A DNA stretch of 62,862 nucleotides from Streptosporangiaceae bacterium (GTDB lineage Bacteria; Actinomycetota; Actinomycetes; Streptosporangiales; Streptosporangiaceae): positions 1-62,862 of the forward strand of contig JAFAZE010000019.1 of assembly GCA_019239975.1 (NCBI GenBank). Reading direction: 5' to 3'. The notes below the pieces were generated by a model. The model was not told the DNA's origin, did not search any database, and saw only the letters and a list, made by a program, of their open reading frames with translations. A program made the position numbers and the translations under genes. Shown in pieces: positions 1 through 8,823 of the stretch (within the stretch, counting starts at the first letter, position 1; every line of letters starts with the position of its first letter).

Positions 1-735
1 GGGGAACCCGGGTGCCTGACCGGGCCGGGTGCCCGGGCCGCCGCGTGTGATGCCACGGTGGTTCCGGTGGTGACCGGCCGGGTGGACTGGGATGTGCTGG
101 ATCAGATGACCAGCGTGTGGGTCACCGCCCACGGCCTGCACCGCGGCACCCACGGCGCGCAGCGCGGCGCCCAGGGCGCGGAGCACGGCGCCCACGGCGC
201 GGAGCGCGGTGCCCAGGGCCTGGACCGCGGCGCCGGGTGCGGCTGTGAGTGCGGCGGGTGCTCCTGTCACCCGCCCGCCCCGATGACCGATGAGGCCCGG
301 GCCCGGCTGCGCCGCACGCTGCTGTCCATGGCCATCGACGCGCTGTCCGGCCCCGCCGGGCTCGCCGCCTACCTGCGCACCCGGGTGCTGGGCGCCCCGT
401 TCAGCACCGCGAGCCTGCCGCTGGACGTAGGCGCCGCGGACACCATCCCCGCCCACATCCGCCGCGCGGTCCTCCTGCGCGCCCGCGGGCGGTGTGAGTG
501 GGCGGGGGGCTGTGACCGGCCCGCCGCCACCTGCGAGGTGCATCACCTGATCCCCCGCGCCGACGGCGGCCCCACCAGCGTCACGTCCTGTATTTTGCTG
601 TGCTCGTATCACCATCAGGTGTGCGTGCACCGGTGGGGCTGGGCGATCCTCCTGCACCCGGACGGCACCACCGAGGCCCGCTCCCCCTGGGGGCAGGTCC
701 TGCACAGCCACGGACCACCCGCCCGAGCGGGCTAA
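1..735 (+). CDS. HNH endonuclease of the DUF222/13E12 type, 5' end outside window
   Basis: The frame is open from base 1, so the start lies upstream and this is the C-terminal part of a longer protein. The first visible residues (ACDATVVPVVTGRVD, around the GTG at 58) resemble the end of the DUF222 region of actinobacterial 13E12-repeat proteins. The last 90 residues form an HNH nuclease domain: CEWAGGC, then CEVHHLIPRADGG, then LLCSYHH, giving the paired Cys and the catalytic His residues. Between them is a low-complexity insert of GA-x-x-GA units (about 121-235). These proteins are multicopy in actinomycetes and are often linked with mobile DNA, but no specific function is known. Confidence in the family is high and in its role low. 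Confidence 0.85.
   Translation, partial: GEPGCLTGPGARAAACDATVVPVVTGRVDWDVLDQMTSVWVTAHGLHRGTHGAQRGAQGAEHGAHGAERGAQGLDRGAGCGCECGGCSCHPPAPMTDEARARLRRTLLSMAIDALSGPAGLAAYLRTRVLGAPFSTASLPLDVGAADTIPAHIRRAVLLRARGRCEWAGGCDRPAATCEVHHLIPRADGGPTSVTSCILLCSYHHQVCVHRWGWAILLHPDGTTEARSPWGQVLHSHGPPARAG
121..235 (+). repeat. Degenerate GC-rich tandem repeat inside the HNH gene
   Basis: Short units such as CACGGCGC and GAGCGCGG recur and encode GA-rich, His/Gln/Arg-containing repeats. They sit at the usual linker between DUF222 and HNH domains, so they probably vary in length between strains without affecting the catalytic domain. Confidence 0.6.
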
Positions 736-937
736 CCGCCCCAGGGAACGCCAGCGAACGGCGCCGCGCAGCGAGCGCTCACCTACCCTTGCCTTGTGCG
801 CACCGGTCATGCCGATCTGACCCTATGAGGGCCGGGATGACATCGGCTACACGCGCGGCGGTCATCGCGCACGTCCGTGCATCGCCATGCAACCCCGGAC
901 CGCTCTCCTGTGGTCTGTAGGGCCGAAGGGGTGAGCC

Positions 938-1441
938 ATGAGCGAGCAATCGGACGAGGAGTTCCGTGAGTACATGGGCGGGCGGTGGACGGTCATGGTG
1001 CGGCTCGCGTACGGGCTGACCGGTGACCAGGGCTACGCGGAGGACGTCGCGCAGGCGGCGTTTGCCAGGGCGTATGCGTCCTGGGCCAGGATCAGGCGGG
1101 TCGGTAACCCCGACGCCTACGTCCGGCGGATCGTGATCAACGAGAACCGAAAGCGGTTCCGCAAGCACCGGGTGACCGAACACCTCTCCGGAATGCCGCC
1201 GGAGCAGGCGGCGAAAGACGCGACCATGGAGTACGACGAGCGTTCCGCCCTGATAGCGGCGCTGCGCGCGCTGGGGCCCAGGCAGCGCGCGGTCATCGTG
1301 CTCCGGTACTGGGTGGGCCTGACGGAGGCCGAGACCGCCGCCACCCTGGGCTGCGCGGTCGGCACGGTCAAGAGCCAGGCCTCGCGCGCCCTGGCCATCC
1401 TGCGCAAGAGCGCCGAGCTTGTGGAGGGGGGACTCCAGTGA
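938..1441 (+). CDS. SigE-family RNA polymerase sigma-70 factor (ECF)
   Basis: This 167-residue protein has the two-domain layout of actinobacterial SigE-family ECF sigma factors. Region 2 includes RLAYGLTGDQGYAEDVAQAAFARAY (about residues 23-47), and region 4 includes LGPRQRAVIVLRYW, then ETAATLGCAVGTVKSQASRAL as the helix-turn-helix (about 115-155). It directs RNA polymerase to a small set of promoters. The ATG at 938 follows GAAGGGG at a suitable distance. The next gene overlaps by four bases (GTGA) and looks like its membrane-anchored partner. No target promoter can be named from the sequence. Confidence 0.92.
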   Translation: MSEQSDEEFREYMGGRWTVMVRLAYGLTGDQGYAEDVAQAAFARAYASWARIRRVGNPDAYVRRIVINENRKRFRKHRVTEHLSGMPPEQAAKDATMEYDERSALIAALRALGPRQRAVIVLRYWVGLTEAETAATLGCAVGTVKSQASRALAILRKSAELVEGGLQ

Positions 1442-2553
1442 GCACGGAAAACGACCTCAATGAGCGCCTTGATCACACGTTCAGGGCGATCACCCCGAAC
1501 CCGGCGCCGGTCGAGGACGCGATGCTTCGCGGTAGGGCGATCCGCATGCGGCGCCGGATAGCCACAGCGGTGAGCGTCGCCGCGGTGGCGGCCATCGGTG
1601 CCCTCGCGGTCCCCGCGCTGCTGCCGCGGCACACGGCGGTCCAGCCCGCGACGCGGCCGACGGTGACAGTACAACCGCCCGGCCCGCATTCCGCAGCCGG
1701 GCTGGTCGCATCGGGCCTGGTCAACGACCTGCCCTGGCAGGTGTTCATCTACCGGCCGGGAACACATTCCGCCCCCCGCGGCCAGCAATGCTTCGCCGCG
1801 CTCGGCGCCGCGTTTGAGGCTGCTCCAGGCGAAGTGCAGGATTGCGGACCGGTCTCCGGCTGGGGAAACACGACGGATCCCGTCAGCTTCCTGGGGGCGT
1901 CCGGCGGGATCGCCCAGGCCGGGCTCGGGCGCGTACGGGCTAACGTGGCGTACGCCACGGTCAAGCTCGCTGACGGCACCGTGCTCACGCTGCAGCCGGT
2001 CACCGTATACGGCGAGCGGTACGTCGCGTTCGCCGCTCCCATGACTGGCGGCATCACCAGCATCACGGCGTACTCGCGTGCAGGTGAGATCGCCACCGCG
2101 ATCCCGTTCAGGATCCCGCAGGGACCCGCTATCGTCAGTGCCTGGCTCAGGCCCGGCCAGCAGGTCCCGGCCCGGGTGACGAAGCTGATCGCCTCAGGCA
2201 CCACCGACGGCAACGTATGGTCGGTAACCGTTCACCTGGGTCCTTGGGGCAGTTGCCTGGTAAGCAGCGGTGGCGGCACATCCTGCGTACCGGTTGTTTC
2301 GCCGCTGGGCATGAACATCCTGGGATGGTCAAGCGGATCACCGGCCGTGGTCTACGGGTCCGCCGCGGCATCAGTGGACCGTGTGGTGATCGCCCTGTCC
2401 GACGGCACGACCATTCCGGCCCGGGTGGTGCAGGTCGGTGACCAGAGGTTCTTCGCCTTCGCGGTCGGTCAGGGCAAGTCGGCGAAGCGGTGGACGGCAT
2501 ACGACGGTTCCGGGAAGATCGTCGCCGCCGGAAAGGTGCCGCTGAGCTCCTGA
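1438..2553 (+). CDS. Membrane-anchored protein coupled to the sigma factor, probable anti-sigma-like regulator
   Basis: The 371-residue product has a cytoplasmic N-terminus (about 1-38), one membrane segment rich in Ala/Val (about 39-62, RRIATAVSVAAVAAIGALAV) and a large extracytoplasmic C-terminal domain. The opening LNERLDHTFRAITPNPAPVEDAM is typical of proteins encoded directly after SigE-type sigma genes. No zinc-binding anti-sigma motif (HxxxCxxC) is present, so regulation of the sigma factor is inferred from topology and the four-base overlap. The outer domain has paired cysteines that could form disulfides. It may sense an envelope condition, but this is inference. Confidence 0.7.
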   Translation: MSTENDLNERLDHTFRAITPNPAPVEDAMLRGRAIRMRRRIATAVSVAAVAAIGALAVPALLPRHTAVQPATRPTVTVQPPGPHSAAGLVASGLVNDLPWQVFIYRPGTHSAPRGQQCFAALGAAFEAAPGEVQDCGPVSGWGNTTDPVSFLGASGGIAQAGLGRVRANVAYATVKLADGTVLTLQPVTVYGERYVAFAAPMTGGITSITAYSRAGEIATAIPFRIPQGPAIVSAWLRPGQQVPARVTKLIASGTTDGNVWSVTVHLGPWGSCLVSSGGGTSCVPVVSPLGMNILGWSSGSPAVVYGSAAASVDRVVIALSDGTTIPARVVQVGDQRFFAFAVGQGKSAKRWTAYDGSGKIVAAGKVPLSS

Positions 2554-2608
2554 GCGTCAATGTCAGACCCGCGTGCGACTATGCCGTCAGCCGTCAGCGC
2601 GGCCCGCT

Positions 2609-3061
2609 TTACCCAGCGACCTCGGCCGCGAGCAGCGCGCCCAGCTCCCAGCACGCCTCCAGGTCCTGCTTGCCAGGGGACCCGGTGACACACACCGGAG
2701 GCCGGACCGCCCGCCACTGCAGGCCGGTCGTGATCGATTCGACCGCCCGCACCGCGCCTCCGGTATCCGTGCCTCCGTGCACGTACAGGCCGTAGGGCCG
2801 CCGCCTGGTCGCCTCCAGGCAGGGGTAGTAGATGCCGTCGAAGAAATGCTTGAGCGCGCCGGACATGTAGCCGATGTTGGCGGGGGTGCCGAGCAGGTAC
2901 CCGTCAGCCTGGAGCACGTCGGCCGCCGCAGCCGTCAGGGCCGGCCTGATCAGCACATCGACGCCGCCGACCTCATCGGTCCGCGCCCCGCTGACAGCCG
3001 CCTCGAACATCGCCTGAAGCGTGGGTGATGGCGTGTGGTGAACGATCAGCAGCCTCGCCAT
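2609..3061 (-). CDS. Flavodoxin/NADPH-dependent FMN reductase family protein
   Basis: The product is about 150 residues. It starts with a flavodoxin-fold beta strand and phosphate-binding loop (MARLLIVHHTPSPTLQAM), followed by DGYLLGTPANIGYMSGALKHFFD, the typical FMN-contact segment of WrbA/flavodoxin-like proteins, and YVHGGTDTGGAVRAVE further on. The ATG at 3061 was chosen because the extra 20 codons upstream do not fit the fold. It probably transfers electrons with bound FMN, but its partner is unknown. It lies alone on the minus strand, convergent with the sigma/anti-sigma-like pair. Confidence 0.8.
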   Translation of the reverse strand: MARLLIVHHTPSPTLQAMFEAAVSGARTDEVGGVDVLIRPALTAAAADVLQADGYLLGTPANIGYMSGALKHFFDGIYYPCLEATRRRPYGLYVHGGTDTGGAVRAVESITTGLQWRAVRPPVCVTGSPGKQDLEACWELGALLAAEVAG

Positions 3062-3176
3062 GACCGCTGAGCTTAGACGAGGTGCCCGTGGCCACAAACG
3101 CCTCCGCTCCGGCCGGTTCATCCAGCCGGATCAGCCGGCGCACGGCCGGCCGGCTTCGAGCGCTATCTGGCGGCGC

Positions 3177-3638
3177 TCATTCGCGGTTCACCACGCGAAG
3201 CCCTCGTTGCGGCGTCCATGACTCGATGACCAGCAACGTCGCCTCCGGATTCAGCCGGGTGATGACGGCCTCGGAGATGTCGGCAAGGAACAGGTCTCCA
3301 TCGGACCCGTCGCCGGCCGGTCCGGCGAGGACCGCCCGCCCGGCGATCTTCGCCTCGCCCGGCCACTCGGCCTCCTTGCCCTCCTGCGGGTGGAACACCG
3401 GGCCATGCAGGGCGAATCTCGGATCCCGCCGCAGGTCCGCGCCCTTGCGCGCACCCGGCATCGACCCGAACTTGAGCTCACCGTCGGCGAACTCGCACTC
3501 GATACCCGAGATACGCGGCGAGCCGTCGGCACGCAACGTCGCGATCGTCTTGTGCCTGCCCGCGCCGAACAGCCGCCGCACCCGCGCCGCGAACTCGGGC
3601 TCCGCCTGCTCCAGGTCCTTCCACGCCGCCATGCCCAC
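3177..3638 (-). CDS. Pyridoxamine 5'-phosphate oxidase-like split-barrel protein
   Basis: This roughly 150-residue protein has the split-barrel flavin-binding fold of the PPOX family. It contains HKTIATLRADGSPRISGIECEF near residue 30, the central DLRRDPRFALHGP and the C-terminal VIESWTPQRGLRVV, a pattern seen in actinobacterial F420- or FMN-dependent enzymes. A start at GTG 3638 or ATG 3632 is possible and neither has a strong ribosome site. The substrate cannot be told. True PNPOx activity is unlikely because the protein is short and lacks the longer C-terminal region. Confidence 0.8.
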   Translation of the reverse strand: MGMAAWKDLEQAEPEFAARVRRLFGAGRHKTIATLRADGSPRISGIECEFADGELKFGSMPGARKGADLRRDPRFALHGPVFHPQEGKEAEWPGEAKIAGRAVLAGPAGDGSDGDLFLADISEAVITRLNPEATLLVIESWTPQRGLRVVNRE

Positions 3639-3761
3639 ATTATGCGCCCGGTTCCCTGCGGCAGGTGCTTCATCAGGCGCCTCGGAACCTCGGCCGCCGT
3701 CTCGCCGTGCGGTATCCGCATCAGCGCAGGGCGTCCGGCTCGCGGGACGAGGCCGTCAGGC

Positions 3762-4142
3762 TCAGCCGATGTGCAGGTCGCCGTGGACGTCGCGAAGCTG
3801 TACCACCTTGTCCGCTCGGCCCTGGAACACGTTCACGACGCCGCGCTCCCGGGTGGCCGCCATCGTGCGGACCTGACTCCACAGTTCGCGGAGCTGCGCG
3901 GCGAACTCCGGATCGTACGCGCTGGCCTCCTCGAGCGCACGAGCGAGCTCTCCGGCCAGCGCGGGGGAACCGGGGTCGTCCCGCGCCGCTTCGAGGATCG
4001 CTTGCGCCGCGGGCTGGTCCCGGAACTTCTCCCGGATCCGCCGCACGAGGGCGGCCAGGCACTCGCGCGCCTGGTCGGTCAGTGACTCCGCGGCCTTACC
4101 CACGACCGCGGTGGCGATCGCCATGATGACCGGATCGGCCAT
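3762..4142 (-). CDS. Small helical effector-like protein with C-terminal RHIM-like amyloid signalling motif
   Basis: The 126-residue product starts at an ATG with GGAGG six bases upstream. Its N-terminus is a hydrophobic, glycine/alanine-containing helix (ADPVIMAIATAVVGKAAESL) followed by more helices (to about residue 92), which resembles the Bell domains described for bacterial cell-death effectors. The last 26 residues contain NVFQG and VVQLRDVHGDLHI, a RHIM-like/BASS-type amyloid motif. Almost the same core (VQARDIHGDVHV) occurs at the N-terminus of the NB-ARC protein ending at 9764. The gene lies 56 bases downstream of the SARP/NB-ARC gene on the same strand, suggesting an operon. Membrane-targeting killing after prion-like templating is inferred from the family, not shown. 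Confidence 0.7.
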   Translation of the reverse strand: MADPVIMAIATAVVGKAAESLTDQARECLAALVRRIREKFRDQPAAQAILEAARDDPGSPALAGELARALEEASAYDPEFAAQLRELWSQVRTMAATRERGVVNVFQGRADKVVQLRDVHGDLHIG

Positions 4143-4198
4143 ACAACGCCTCCGTCTCGTCTGCGCTTGGTAGCTGAGCGTATAGCGCTGCCCCACGC

Positions 4199-7100
4199 TT
4201 AGGAAGCGGTTGCGCCGGCCGCATGCAACCGGCTCCGCACGGCACTGGCCTCCGGGACCCCGATCTGCTCAAAGAGGCCAAGCGCTTTCCGCCAGTGCTT
4301 CCCGGCGGCCGTCACCCCTTCGGTGTGCAGCACGACGCTGCCGAGCCCATCGCACGCGAGTGCCTCCTGGTAGACGTCACCGATCCGGTGGCTGATCTCC
4401 AGAGCGGAGCGGTAATCGCTGAGCGCAGAAGTGTAGTTCCCGGTCTCGAGGTGAAGGTCGCCGATGCCGCAATGAGACCTCGCCTCCTGGTATGGTTCGG
4501 CGAGTTCGTGCGCGAGGACAAGAGCCTTCTGATGTTGAATGAGGGCCTCTCCGTAATGACCGGCACGATAAAAGGCCGTTCCTATGTTGTTGAGAGCGTC
4601 GGCCTCACACCGGCGGTCACCGATATCACGATATATCCTGACCGCATCGCGGTAGTGTTTCAGTGACTCGTCGTATTGCCCGGCCCGCTGGCACAAATTG
4701 CCGATGTTGTTGAAAAGGATCGCCTCCCGCTGGCGGTCTCCCATTTCCCGGACTATGATCATCACCCGCTGGTAATGGTCAAGTGCTTCGTCATGAAAGC
4801 CCCTCTGCTGCTGGACTTCAGCGATGTTGTTCAGCGAGTTTGCCTCCCCGCTGGGATCTCCCGTTTCCCGGTAGATCAGGAGCGCCTGATTCAGTCTCCG
4901 CAGCGCATCCTCGTACCGGCTGGTGCGCAGCAGCGGAATTGCCCCATGGCCAAGCGCGTCGGCTTCTCCGTGCCGGTCATGGATCGCGCGCCAAATGGCG
5001 AGAGCCTCGTCGTGGCACGAAAGCGCCTCCTGAAAGCGCGAGGACTGCCAGAGGATCAGGCCCATGCAGTCGAGGATGTCGGCCTCGCCGCCGCGGTCCG
5101 TCCGGGCTCGGACGATGCTCAGCGCTTCGCCGGCGCACTGGAGCGCTTCGGCATGGCCGCCCGTACGGCCCAGAATGAAGCACAATTCGGTCAGCGCCCT
5201 GGCCTGGGCCGTGCGGTCTCCCATCTGCCGCCATGCGTGGACCGCCAGCCGGTGGGCCGTTGCGGCGTCTTCCCAGTAACCCCACGTGTCCAGGAACTGT
5301 GCGAGTACATGCGGCAGCATGCCCGCGTGCACCGGCCATCCGTGCCGCGCGGCGTAGTGCAGAATGCGGAGCATGTTGGCGCGCTCCGCCTCTACGGATC
5401 TCCTCGATTCGTGCCGGTTGCCGAGCGGCGGCAAGTTCGCGGGGACGTACGTGAGCCGGGCCTCTATCCGGCGGTGAAATGGGTAAACAACGCGATCTGC
5501 CCGGTCTGCCATCCAGAGATAATAATCAAGCATTCTGTGAATGGTACGGCGCCGGTCGGCCTCCTGGTCCTCCAGCTCGGAAAGCTGGCAGGCGTACTGC
5601 CGGACCACGTCATGGAACGAGAATCGACTGGGCTCACGCTCTTCGAGCAGATGATGATGGAGCAGCACATCGAGTGCGCATTCGGTCGCTACAAGGGATT
5701 GACTGTCAGTGGCCGCGGCGGCCGTGTAAACGGAAAAATCGATTCCGGGATGCAGTGCAAGCTGGCGAAACAGCCTTTGCTGCTCGCGCGTTAAATAACG
5801 ATAGGAAAGATCGAGCGAGCGAGCCAGTTCGCGGTCCTCGGCGCTTATTTCGCTGCGGCGATCCTGCTTGTGCGGCAAGCGGGCCGCGAGATCAGCGGTG
5901 CTCCACGCAGGATGACTCCGGAATCGGCTGGCCTCGAGCTGGATCGCCAGGGGATGGTATCCGCACATGCGGACGATCCGGGCGATCGCAGCGGGATTCT
6001 GTACACGTTCGGGACCCGCGACGCGGGCGAACAGGGAGGCGGCCTCGTCTGGGCGCATGGTGTCGAGGGGAACCCAGAACATGCCCGGAAGCCCGATCGT
6101 CCGGCGGCGGCACGTGATAAGGACAAGGCAACTGGGGGAGCCTGGCAGCAGCGGCCGGATCTGATCCGCACTGTCAGCGTCCTCGAGCAGGATCAGTGCA
6201 CGCCGGTTCGCGAGTTTGGTGCGCCATAGGGTGGCGCGTTCCTCCAGTGTGCCGGGAATCTGTTCGGGCGGTATGCCCAGTGTGCGCAGCAGAGTGCCGA
6301 GACCCGCGACCGGGTCAACCGGTTCCTCGATCGGGTCGTGCGTGTGCAGGTGAAGGTAGAACCGGTCCGGGTAACGGTCGCCGAGCAGGTGGGCGGCGTG
6401 GACGGCGAGAGTACTCTTGCCTATCCCGGCCATGCCGTTGATGGCCACGACAGTTACGCTTCCCCGGCCGGATTCGGCGTTGATCAGGCCGAACAGCCGG
6501 TCCAGTTCAGCCGCGCGACCGGTGAAGTGAGGGTTGTCTCTTGGCAGGCTGTCCGGCTGTGCCGGTGGCGACTCCGGCCGGACCGGCGGTTCGTCGAGTT
6601 CTGGATCTCCGTTCAGCATCCGCTGGTGCAGAATGCGGAGGGGACCCACGGGCTCGCTTCCGACCTCCTCGACGAGGCGGGTATGGATGCGCCGGTAGGT
6701 CTCGAGAGCTTCCGCCAGGCGCCCGGTCCGGTAAAAGGCCGTCATGAGCTGCCCCGCCAGCGCCTGATCAAGGGGATGCTGGGCCACGAGGTGGGAGATT
6801 TCGCCTATCAGCGCGGCGTGGCGGCCCAGGCGTAGCTCGATCTCGATGCGGTCGCGGACCGCGGCGAGCCGTTCTTCGTCCAGGCGCGTGCGCACCCTCT
6901 CGGCCCAAACGCCGCTGAGCCCGGTCAGAGCCGTGCCCCGCCACAAGCTGTCCGCCTCATGCAGGAGAGCGGCCGCACGCTCGTCGTCGCCGCGCCCGGC
7001 CGCGGCACGTGCCTGCTGGCGCAGCTCGCGAAACTGGGAGAGATCGACGGTATCGGGGCCTGGGTCCAGGGTGTAATAACCAGAGCGCCGTCGCAGCCAG

Positions 7101-7345
7101 GCCCGGTCTTCTCCCGCGGCGCGTTTGAGGTCCTTCCGCAGGCGTGAGACATATGCGTATAGCGAGGAAAGAGCGCTGTCGGGTGGACCTTCTCCCCAGA
7201 CCAGGTCGATGAGGCTGTCCGTTGAAACTGGCTGGCCGAGTCTCCAAAGCAAGATCGCTAGCACGCAGCGCTCCTTGGGAGAGCCGAGTTCGTAGCGCTG
7301 GCCGCTGGCCCACAGTTCGACAGGCCCCAGTATGCGGAACTCCAC
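4199..7345 (-). CDS. AfsR/SARP-type regulator: winged helix, BTAD, NB-ARC ATPase and TPR repeats
   Basis: This 1048-residue protein has four parts. Residues 1-95 form an OmpR-type winged helix (LGSPKERCVLAILLW, then YAYVSRLRKDL). Residues 96-245 are the bacterial transcriptional activation domain. The NB-ARC ATPase follows, with Walker A GMAGIGKST at 304-312 and Walker B ALILLEDAD near 385. From about 690 to the end are TPR repeats of the A-x-x-L-x-x-x-G type. AfsR-like proteins activate secondary-metabolite or stress promoters in an ATP-dependent way. The GTG start follows GGAGGG. The gene is divergent from the transferase/kinase pair and lies upstream of the RHIM-like effector, so it may control or sense for either neighbour. 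Confidence 0.92.
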   Translation of the reverse strand: MEFRILGPVELWASGQRYELGSPKERCVLAILLWRLGQPVSTDSLIDLVWGEGPPDSALSSLYAYVSRLRKDLKRAAGEDRAWLRRRSGYYTLDPGPDTVDLSQFRELRQQARAAAGRGDDERAAALLHEADSLWRGTALTGLSGVWAERVRTRLDEERLAAVRDRIEIELRLGRHAALIGEISHLVAQHPLDQALAGQLMTAFYRTGRLAEALETYRRIHTRLVEEVGSEPVGPLRILHQRMLNGDPELDEPPVRPESPPAQPDSLPRDNPHFTGRAAELDRLFGLINAESGRGSVTVVAINGMAGIGKSTLAVHAAHLLGDRYPDRFYLHLHTHDPIEEPVDPVAGLGTLLRTLGIPPEQIPGTLEERATLWRTKLANRRALILLEDADSADQIRPLLPGSPSCLVLITCRRRTIGLPGMFWVPLDTMRPDEAASLFARVAGPERVQNPAAIARIVRMCGYHPLAIQLEASRFRSHPAWSTADLAARLPHKQDRRSEISAEDRELARSLDLSYRYLTREQQRLFRQLALHPGIDFSVYTAAAATDSQSLVATECALDVLLHHHLLEEREPSRFSFHDVVRQYACQLSELEDQEADRRRTIHRMLDYYLWMADRADRVVYPFHRRIEARLTYVPANLPPLGNRHESRRSVEAERANMLRILHYAARHGWPVHAGMLPHVLAQFLDTWGYWEDAATAHRLAVHAWRQMGDRTAQARALTELCFILGRTGGHAEALQCAGEALSIVRARTDRGGEADILDCMGLILWQSSRFQEALSCHDEALAIWRAIHDRHGEADALGHGAIPLLRTSRYEDALRRLNQALLIYRETGDPSGEANSLNNIAEVQQQRGFHDEALDHYQRVMIIVREMGDRQREAILFNNIGNLCQRAGQYDESLKHYRDAVRIYRDIGDRRCEADALNNIGTAFYRAGHYGEALIQHQKALVLAHELAEPYQEARSHCGIGDLHLETGNYTSALSDYRSALEISHRIGDVYQEALACDGLGSVVLHTEGVTAAGKHWRKALGLFEQIGVPEASAVRSRLHAAGATAS

Positions 7346-7589
7346 CCTGTCCCTCCGTGAATTCCGTCATACGCTCCCAGACGGGCACGTTCCCCCCTTT
7401 TACGGAGCCGACACGCTGATCACTGATCGTTACAGAATAGTTACTTATAGCCGCAAGCTGGCGTCAAGAGCGCTGCAAGCTTTTCGCCCACGTGGGCACT
7501 GCATGGTGGAACCGAATGCCGCGTTCCTGCTTTGGCGGTGCGCGGCTGATCCACCAGGATCGAGGGCTACTGGAGGGTTGAAGAGTGCC
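7346..7589. promoter_or_regulatory. Divergent promoter region between SARP regulator and transferase/kinase pair
   Basis: This 244-base gap is richer in A/T than its surroundings, including GATCGTTACAGAATAGTTAC near 7424-7443. It must hold the promoters for both directions. I could not assign -35/-10 boxes with confidence. SARP binding sites are usually direct repeats about 11 bases apart; none is obvious by eye. Confidence 0.4.
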
Positions 7590-8822
7590 ATGTCTGGCAT
7601 GGAATGGCGTCAGGTGCCGGTGGGGCTTGACGCGGAACGATGGATCACGCGCACGGGCTGCAAAACCGTGCTCGTGGCGGTGCATACGGTAATAAGTGGC
7701 CAGCGGCTCGCTGACGTCGTGCGGCTGGTCGAATCGGATCTGCGGATTCAGGTGGTTTTCACCGCCGCTCCCGACGTTTTCAGCAATGGCGTTCAGGAAC
7801 TGCTCCGCGATCTCGGCGGCATGGTCGTTTCCTGGGAGCAGGCGACCCGGATCAGATTCGATCTGGCGCTGGCGGCCGCGTATGGATCGGTACATGAGCT
7901 GCACGCGCCGCTGATCGTCATGCCGCACGGCGCGGGCTACAACAAGCTGGCGGTGCGCAGGGATGCCGGCGGCGCGGCCGCGGGCCGCGGCGTGTACGGG
8001 CTGGATCCGCAGAGCCTCGTCCAGGGCGGCAGCGTGGTGCCGACCGCGATCGTGCTGTCGCACAAGGCTGATCTGGCGGCGCTCGGGCGCCAGTGCCCGG
8101 AGGCCCTTCCCGCGGCGGTTGTGGCCGGCGATCCGTGCTACGACCGGATGCTGGCAAGCCGCTCCCTTCGGGAGCGCTACCGCCGCGCGCTCGGGGTGGG
8201 CCCGGCGCAGAAGCTGGTGGTGACCACGTCCACCTGGGGTACCCGGTCACTGTTCGGCCAGGCGGCCAACCTGCTCGATCAGATGCTCGTTGAGCTTCCC
8301 GCCGATGAGTACCGCGTCGTCACCCTGATCCACCCGAACGTCTGGTACGGCCATGGCCCGCGCCAGGTACGCGCGTGGCTGAACGCCGCGGTCCGCTGCG
8401 GGCTCGCGCTCGTGCCGCCGACGTCAGACTGGATGAGCACGCTGGTAGCGGCCGACCTGGTCGTATGCGACCAGGGCTCGGTCGGTGTCTACGCGGCTGT
8501 GGCGGGCATCCCGATCGTCCTTGCCCAGTTCGCCGACGATGACGTCGCGCCGGGATCAGCAAGTGCGTTGCTTGCCGCGTCGGTTCCGCGGCTGCGCACG
8601 GACCGTCCGCTGCCGGAACAGCTGGCGCGCGCCGAGGCCGCCTATCAGCTTCCTGTGTCGGAAATGCTCGCCGGACGGATCAGCTCCGAGCCCGGCCGGT
8701 TCCACCGCAACATGCGGCGGCTGATGTACCGCATTCTGCGGCTCAGGCAGCCGGCCACGGTCCCCGCCGCGGTACCGGCCGGAATCCCGGTTCTCGTCGA
8801 GACCCCCGACTGGAGCGAGTGA
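7590..8822 (+). CDS. GT-B-fold transferase, CDP-glycerol glycerophosphotransferase-like
   Basis: The product is about 410 residues from the ATG at 7590, which follows GGAGGG with a rather long spacer; an open frame continues further upstream. The N-terminal half ends in VMPHGAGYNKLAVRR. The C-terminal half has VVAGDPCYDRML, VVTTSTWGTRSLFG, VTLIHPNVWYGHG and DLVVCDQGSVGVYAAVAGIPIVL, a layout like the nucleotide-binding half of CDP-glycerol glycerophosphotransferases and other GT-B enzymes. The donor and acceptor are unknown. It is followed after one base by a PfkB-type kinase, so both act in one pathway, perhaps making a phosphorylated sugar or nucleoside product. Confidence 0.65.
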   Translation: MSGMEWRQVPVGLDAERWITRTGCKTVLVAVHTVISGQRLADVVRLVESDLRIQVVFTAAPDVFSNGVQELLRDLGGMVVSWEQATRIRFDLALAAAYGSVHELHAPLIVMPHGAGYNKLAVRRDAGGAAAGRGVYGLDPQSLVQGGSVVPTAIVLSHKADLAALGRQCPEALPAAVVAGDPCYDRMLASRSLRERYRRALGVGPAQKLVVTTSTWGTRSLFGQAANLLDQMLVELPADEYRVVTLIHPNVWYGHGPRQVRAWLNAAVRCGLALVPPTSDWMSTLVAADLVVCDQGSVGVYAAVAGIPIVLAQFADDDVAPGSASALLAASVPRLRTDRPLPEQLARAEAAYQLPVSEMLAGRISSEPGRFHRNMRRLMYRILRLRQPATVPAAVPAGIPVLVETPDWSE

Positions 8823-8823
8823 A

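Noticed and set aside
4676..5794. Long plus-strand open frame inside the SARP regulator gene
   Set aside because: It is antisense to a complete NB-ARC/TPR protein and shows no domain; high GC makes such mirror frames common.
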